From CAYRFE01 sp964423645 [NCBI: uncultured bacterium] (GTDB lineage Bacteria; Macinerneyibacteriota; Macinerneyibacteria; Macinerneyibacteriales), in the NCBI GenBank assembly GCA_964423645.1, contig CAYRFE010000033.1:12402-32622 (forward strand): 20,221 nucleotides of DNA. Direction: 5' to 3'. This document shows, piece by piece, positions 15,836-20,221 of this stretch. A model generated the notes under the pieces. It was not told the DNA's origin. It saw only the letters and a list, made by a program, of their open reading frames with translations, and made no database searches. The position numbers and the translations under genes were made by a program. Each line of letters opens with the position of its first letter. Within the stretch, counting starts at the first letter, position 1.

Positions 15836-16774
15836 ATGAAATCAGAAGAGTCATTACAGATATATACTGATATATTCAACACCATTCGCTCGGTCATACG
15901 CGGCGATGATTCGGTCATTCGGAAAATTTTGGCAGTATTTTTTAGCGGCGGGCACGTTCTTCTGGATGATTATCCCGGAACCGGTAAAACTACTTTGGCA
16001 AAAACGATCGCAAAATCCATTGCCGCAGATTTTAAACGCGTACAGTTCACACCTGATCTGTTACCTTCGGATATTCTCGGTGTATCTATCTATGATCCTC
16101 GTGATAACCAATTCCATTTTCACAATGGCCCGATTTTTACCAATATTTTGCTTACCGATGAAATCAATCGCGCTAGTCCCCGAACACAATCGGCACTATT
16201 GGAGGCTATGGCCGAAAATCAGGTCAGCATTGACGGAAGTCAGTATGATCTCGGTGACCTATTTTTTGTCATTGCAACTCAAAACCCCGCAGAATCCCAT
16301 GGAACCTACCCTCTTCCAGAATCTCAAATGGATCGTTTTACCATGCAGTTACGAATGGGATATGTAGATCGAGATGAAGAGGTCTCTATTCTTTCCGACG
16401 GTTTTGATCCGCCGCTCGAACATGTAAAGCCTGTTGCGTCTGCACGCGATATCAAGGAAGTTCGTAGATTTATTCAACAAGTGCGTATAAGCGAAGAAAT
16501 GAAATACTACATTGTCGATCTTGTGGCGTCAAGCAGAACCGCACCCGGCGTTGTTCTCGGGGCAAGCGTGCGAGCATCTTTAGCATTAATGAAAACGGCA
16601 CAAGCGTTAGCTTTTTTTGATAACACAGAATTTGTTACACCTGATCATGTGCAAGAGATCGCAGCCGATGTCATTGCACATCGTATGGCTCTCGATCCTC
16701 AAGCATCGTTTGGCGGTCTGACGCCACACCTTGTTGTTCACGATATACTCAAATCATTACGCGCACCCTCATGA
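15836..16774 (+). CDS. Second MoxR-family AAA+ ATPase
   Basis: A 312-residue MoxR-type ATPase, distinct from the one at 9170-10153. Walker A is DYPGTGKT at 45-52 (the Bat copy has GVPGLAKT), Walker B is ILLTDE at 104-109, sensor 1 is ATQNP with Asn150, and the arginine finger is Arg167 in ESQMDRF. All catalytic residues are kept. Its partners are the DUF58 protein and the transglutaminase that follow, joined by ATGA overlaps at both junctions; this gene trio recurs widely in bacteria. The start has no ribosome site and a promoter placed 6 nt upstream, so initiation may be leaderless. No other ATG in frame lies before the Walker A motif. Confidence 0.92.
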   Translation: MKSEESLQIYTDIFNTIRSVIRGDDSVIRKILAVFFSGGHVLLDDYPGTGKTTLAKTIAKSIAADFKRVQFTPDLLPSDILGVSIYDPRDNQFHFHNGPIFTNILLTDEINRASPRTQSALLEAMAENQVSIDGSQYDLGDLFFVIATQNPAESHGTYPLPESQMDRFTMQLRMGYVDRDEEVSILSDGFDPPLEHVKPVASARDIKEVRRFIQQVRISEEMKYYIVDLVASSRTAPGVVLGASVRASLALMKTAQALAFFDNTEFVTPDHVQEIAADVIAHRMALDPQASFGGLTPHLVVHDILKSLRAPS

Positions 16775-18114
16775 AAAAACGCATGTACGCGACATATCGT
16801 CGCACATATGCGTTTAAACAAAGATTGTTTTCACAATTGACGGCGCAGGGGCGTTTTCTCATAGTTTTTATGATTTTTTGTATGATTGTTGGCAGTAATA
16901 CACGTCAAACGGTCATCTATCAAATAAGTGCGATCCTGTTTACACTCTTTTTGGTTTCCCGGATAACAAATTTACGTTTTAAGGCATCATTTTCAATCAC
17001 ACGGATCATGCCGAAATCCGGTATAGTAGGAGAACCCTTACGGTATCGCATTGTGGTTGAGAATACGTTGAAAAACTCAGAGAACGGATTACTGTGGCAA
17101 GAAGAACATGTTGACCCTCGCCCGACACTCAATGAATTTTTATCATCACGCGAACCCAAAGAATACAAGAGAAATTCATTTGATCGATCATTCGGTTATT
17201 ATCGCTGGTTATGGCTTATTAAAAAGAATATCGGGGCATTATTCCCGATTTCATTTTTGCCGGATTGTATGTACGGACATCCGGAAAGTATTGATGCAAC
17301 ATTTGTTCCTGAACGAAGAGGATATATACGTTTGCACGGTATCCGTGTTATGCGTCCCGATATTTTTAATGTTACCGTGAGAAGTATAATTTTCTCCGCG
17401 CCCGTTTCCGTATTGGTTCTTCCGCGTATTTATCCGGTTCCCGCCTTCACAACTCACGGAATGCGTAAATATCAAGAAGGCGAAACCGCATTGATACGAA
17501 AGGTCGGGGATTCAGAAGAATTCCTGTCAATTCGCGAATATCAACCCGGCGACCCGTTAAAAAAAATACATTGGAAATCATTTGCAAAACTCGGAAAACC
17601 AATGGTAAAAGAGACCCAAGATCAATTCGCCTCACGGTATGCACTGATCCTTGATACGTTTTCAGCACAAGGAGAAGATGAGGTATTTGAAGATGCGGTC
17701 ACTGTCGCAGCATCATTTGTGGCATCTCCCCATGAGCCTGATTCGCTTCTCGATCTCTTATTTGTCGGACCGAAGGCGTATTGTCTGACCTGCGGACGCG
17801 GAACAGCAGATTATATGTACCTGATGGAAATTCTCGCGTGTGTACGACCAACATATGATACAGGATTTTCATCACTTTACAGCCACGTCGTTCAACACAT
17901 TAACAATGTCAGCGGGTGTATCCTTGTCCTTCTTACACTTGATGATGATCGTATCACGCTTATCCGCGCAATAGTCGGTCGAGGAATACCTCTTGAGATA
18001 TACTTATGCACTGACAAACGATCCTCTTCAGAAATACTTCTCTCGAATTATCATATCGGAGTGCCGGTAAAAATTCTCGAACATTCATCATTACAAGAGG
18101 GGCTGCTTTCATGA
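16771..18114 (+). CDS. Membrane DUF58 protein
   Basis: A 447-residue DUF58 protein of the transglutaminase-linked type. Two N-terminal membrane helices (about 28-41 and 47-64) anchor it. A beta-rich segment (about 70-215) follows, then the DUF58 core at about 246-285 with SIREYQPGDPLKKIHWKSFA and GKPMVKETQD, and a VWA-like C-terminal part starting ALILDTFS. The MIDAS is degenerate: DTFSA has Asp but lacks the first Ser. The gene overlaps the MoxR stop as ATGA; I see no Shine-Dalgarno upstream, so translation may depend on coupling. It is about 155 residues longer than the soluble DUF58 of the Bat operon, mainly because of the membrane and beta regions. Confidence 0.88.
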   Translation: MKKRMYATYRRTYAFKQRLFSQLTAQGRFLIVFMIFCMIVGSNTRQTVIYQISAILFTLFLVSRITNLRFKASFSITRIMPKSGIVGEPLRYRIVVENTLKNSENGLLWQEEHVDPRPTLNEFLSSREPKEYKRNSFDRSFGYYRWLWLIKKNIGALFPISFLPDCMYGHPESIDATFVPERRGYIRLHGIRVMRPDIFNVTVRSIIFSAPVSVLVLPRIYPVPAFTTHGMRKYQEGETALIRKVGDSEEFLSIREYQPGDPLKKIHWKSFAKLGKPMVKETQDQFASRYALILDTFSAQGEDEVFEDAVTVAASFVASPHEPDSLLDLLFVGPKAYCLTCGRGTADYMYLMEILACVRPTYDTGFSSLYSHVVQHINNVSGCILVLLTLDDDRITLIRAIVGRGIPLEIYLCTDKRSSSEILLSNYHIGVPVKILEHSSLQEGLLS

Positions 18115-20075
18115 GACCGCCCTTTTTTATAGGCGCATGTCTGATTTTTTGGGGGTTCATTGTTGATTTGCCTGTGGCAGGCATCGCAGCAGGCTTGATC
18201 CTTGAGCTCTCTTTTTTAATACGAAAAAAACGCATCTTTACGCTTTCAGATTATACCACACTGTCGGATCTTTCAACGATACTGGTTATCGTCTCGCTCC
18301 TACTCATGCTGTTAACATATGAGCGCAGTGAAATTGTCATCAACTTTTTCAAATGGTACCCTGCGGCATTATTCCCCGTTATGATCGGACAATATTTCGG
18401 TCATGAAGAAAAAGTGATTATCGCAACTCGTTTTGGGAAAAAAAAGGGCACAGTTCCTCATATGCACAAACCCTTGGTCATCACACCCTATTATGCAGCT
18501 ATTTGTATTTTATCTGCTGCAATTGTTAATAATAGAACGCCGTTGTTTTTTTTAGGAACCTCGATCCTTTTAATCTGGGGGTTATGGACTTTCCCTTCAC
18601 GACGATACCGAACATATACAAAAATCATAGTCGGAGTGGCTATCATTGTGAGTGCATTTGCAGTCCAAACCGCGTATGATTACACGCGCCAATGGATGTG
18701 GCAACAATTCATGAATTATGTGCGGGATCATCGTTTCCACTCCTCGCGCGGAGATGTCAGTCATACCTCTATCGGAGATATCGGAAAAATCAAACAAGAT
18801 GACACTATTATTCTTCGGGTGACCTCTCGTGATTCAGCTCCTTTTTATATCCGACGTGCATCATATTCTATTTTCAGACGTTCAAGTTGGTATATCCCCA
18901 ATATTCCGAAAGAACAACTCAACTTAAGTGATGACGTATGGGAAATCATTCCGAAAAACGAGACGTTCCCAACACGCGAGATGACCCTTCAAGTGAATAT
19001 TCCTGCAGGACGACATCGCAATCTGCCGGTTCCGCGTGCGACACATACACTGGTTAATCTCAATGTCGCTGATCTTTCCCGAAACGATTTAGGATCGTTG
19101 ACATTTACGGAAGGTCCCACATTCCTAAATTTCACCGCATATTATTCCCCTGCTCTTCCTTTTGAAACACCTCCGCTTTCAGAGGATATCCTTGTGCCGT
19201 ATTCCGAAAAAGCGATGCTTGAACGAATCGCACAGGAAACAGGGTTACTGCAGGCAACAACGGCGAGGCACGCCGTTGAATTGACGGAGAAATTTTTTTT
19301 GACTGATTTTTCATATTCATTACGTCAGGAACCTGTTCCAAGCGGCATTACTCCAATGGAAAATTTTCTTACTCGAACAAAAAAGGGGCATTGCGAATAT
19401 TTTGCGACTGCCACCGTGCTTCTTTTAAGAACCGCAGGAGTACCGGCTCGATATATAACCGGCTACTATGTCTATGAATACAGTAAAGTTGAAAAAAAAT
19501 ATATCGCACGTGTTCGTCACGGACATGCATGGGTTTCGGCATTTGTAGACGGCAAATGGATCGATATAGACACAACCCCCGGTGTATGGTTTGAGGAAGA
19601 AAATACACATACAAAGTCATTTTTACGACCGATACGTGACTTTTTCTCGTACATCCGAAATCAATATTTCTTATTGAGTGCGACTAAATCTGCGACTCTC
19701 AATACTTATCTTGCCGTAATTGTGGCAATACTCGCCGCATTACTGGTGTATCGAATTTATCGTAACGCCCGGCAAAAGCGTCCTGTTTCTACAATATATA
19801 AAAAATATCCCGGGATTGACTCGCTCTTCTATGAAATCGAGAAAAATCTTCTGACATTAGGAATCAATCGTCCGGGCCACCTTACCTTGAAAAAATGGCT
19901 TGCTCTTTTACAAGAACGTAATCTCATAAAAAAAGACGATACAATTGAACACCTATTACGGCTTCATTATCGTTTGCGCTTTGACCCTGTCGGCCTTACC
20001 GATGCAGAGTTACATGATTTCACCGAATTAGGTACACAATGGCTTTCATCATTTCGCAACGATGATCACAATTAG
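18111..20075 (+). CDS. TgpA-like membrane transglutaminase with DUF4129 tail
   Basis: A 654-residue protein. Six or so membrane helices fill residues 5-190. An extracytoplasmic region then leads to a transglutaminase-like domain (about 390-500) with an intact triad: Cys428 in KKGHCEYFATA, His472 in RHGHAWV and Asp487 in WIDIDTTPG. Another helix at about 530-550 returns to the cytoplasm, followed by a DUF4129-like tail (about 565-650). This is the TgpA layout; the family includes an essential periplasmic transglutaminase of Pseudomonas, and related folds can act as proteases. The catalytic domain probably works on the periplasmic side. ATGA overlap with the DUF58 stop, with an agagggg ribosome site about 9 nt upstream. 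Reaction and substrate are not readable. Confidence 0.9.
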   Translation: MRPPFFIGACLIFWGFIVDLPVAGIAAGLILELSFLIRKKRIFTLSDYTTLSDLSTILVIVSLLLMLLTYERSEIVINFFKWYPAALFPVMIGQYFGHEEKVIIATRFGKKKGTVPHMHKPLVITPYYAAICILSAAIVNNRTPLFFLGTSILLIWGLWTFPSRRYRTYTKIIVGVAIIVSAFAVQTAYDYTRQWMWQQFMNYVRDHRFHSSRGDVSHTSIGDIGKIKQDDTIILRVTSRDSAPFYIRRASYSIFRRSSWYIPNIPKEQLNLSDDVWEIIPKNETFPTREMTLQVNIPAGRHRNLPVPRATHTLVNLNVADLSRNDLGSLTFTEGPTFLNFTAYYSPALPFETPPLSEDILVPYSEKAMLERIAQETGLLQATTARHAVELTEKFFLTDFSYSLRQEPVPSGITPMENFLTRTKKGHCEYFATATVLLLRTAGVPARYITGYYVYEYSKVEKKYIARVRHGHAWVSAFVDGKWIDIDTTPGVWFEEENTHTKSFLRPIRDFFSYIRNQYFLLSATKSATLNTYLAVIVAILAALLVYRIYRNARQKRPVSTIYKKYPGIDSLFYEIEKNLLTLGINRPGHLTLKKWLALLQERNLIKKDDTIEHLLRLHYRLRFDPVGLTDAELHDFTELGTQWLSSFRNDDHN

Positions 20076-20221
20076 TGTCGACTCTTTTTTCTCCCTTCAG
20101 ATTCTGACATGATCGTTTATTCCCCCTTATAAGAACGCTTTTGAACCGAGTATTTTACCCATTTATCTGTAGCTCGCAAGGGAAAATGTCCCAAAAAGCA
20201 AGAAACATCAGGTCTTATTAT
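20076..20221. other. Non-coding end of window
   Basis: These 146 bases follow the transglutaminase stop. I see no convincing hairpin terminator, promoter or gene start. The pyrimidine-rich run just after the stop has no paired stem. Confidence 0.5.

Overview
The window is 20.2 kb of AT-rich bacterial DNA from a diderm (Gram-negative-type) organism. The evidence for an outer membrane is a signal-peptide protein ending in phenylalanine that looks like a beta-barrel (10542-11873). The gene order MoxR, DUF58, BatD-like, BatA, BatB/C, BatD, BatE is the Bat (Bacteroides aerotolerance-type) operon known from Spirochaetes and Bacteroidetes among others. A spirochaete or an uncultured relative would fit, but no rRNA or other phylogenetic marker is present, so the lineage is a weak inference.

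Layout. Bases 1-332 hold a mosaic of non-coding palindromic repeats. From 938 down to 333 and 2028 down to 982 (minus strand) lie a class I methyltransferase and a YciB-like membrane domain fused to an IDI-like Nudix domain. From 10153 down to 2169 (minus strand) is a tightly packed seven-gene Bat operon. Its genes overlap by a few bases or lie within about a dozen bases of each other. Bases 10190-10541 are a repeat-rich intergenic stretch that ends in a clear terminator for the next unit. From 13231 down to 10542 is a two-gene unit encoding an exported FecR-domain protein and a putative outer-membrane barrel. Divergent from it (13456-15471, plus strand) is a membrane sensor kinase with Cache-like, HAMP, PAS and ATPase regions whose expected phospho-acceptor histidine is replaced by glutamate. 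A second repeat-rich gap (15472-15835) precedes a second MoxR-DUF58 operon, whose third gene is a TgpA-like membrane transglutaminase (15836-20075, plus strand).

How the genes may work together. MoxR AAA+ ATPases act with von Willebrand A (VWA) or DUF58 partners as chaperone-like modules. Here two such modules flank an envelope-related sensor and barrel locus. The Bat operon puts two VWA membrane proteins, two BatD-like proteins and TPR scaffolds beside its MoxR. The second module places its MoxR beside a periplasmic transglutaminase or protease-like enzyme. Joint service of the cell envelope is an inference from gene content and adjacency.

No tRNA, rRNA, CRISPR array, transposase or phage gene was seen. 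Several start codons were moved from the longest possible ORF to sites supported by Shine-Dalgarno sequences and signal peptides; reasons are given per gene.
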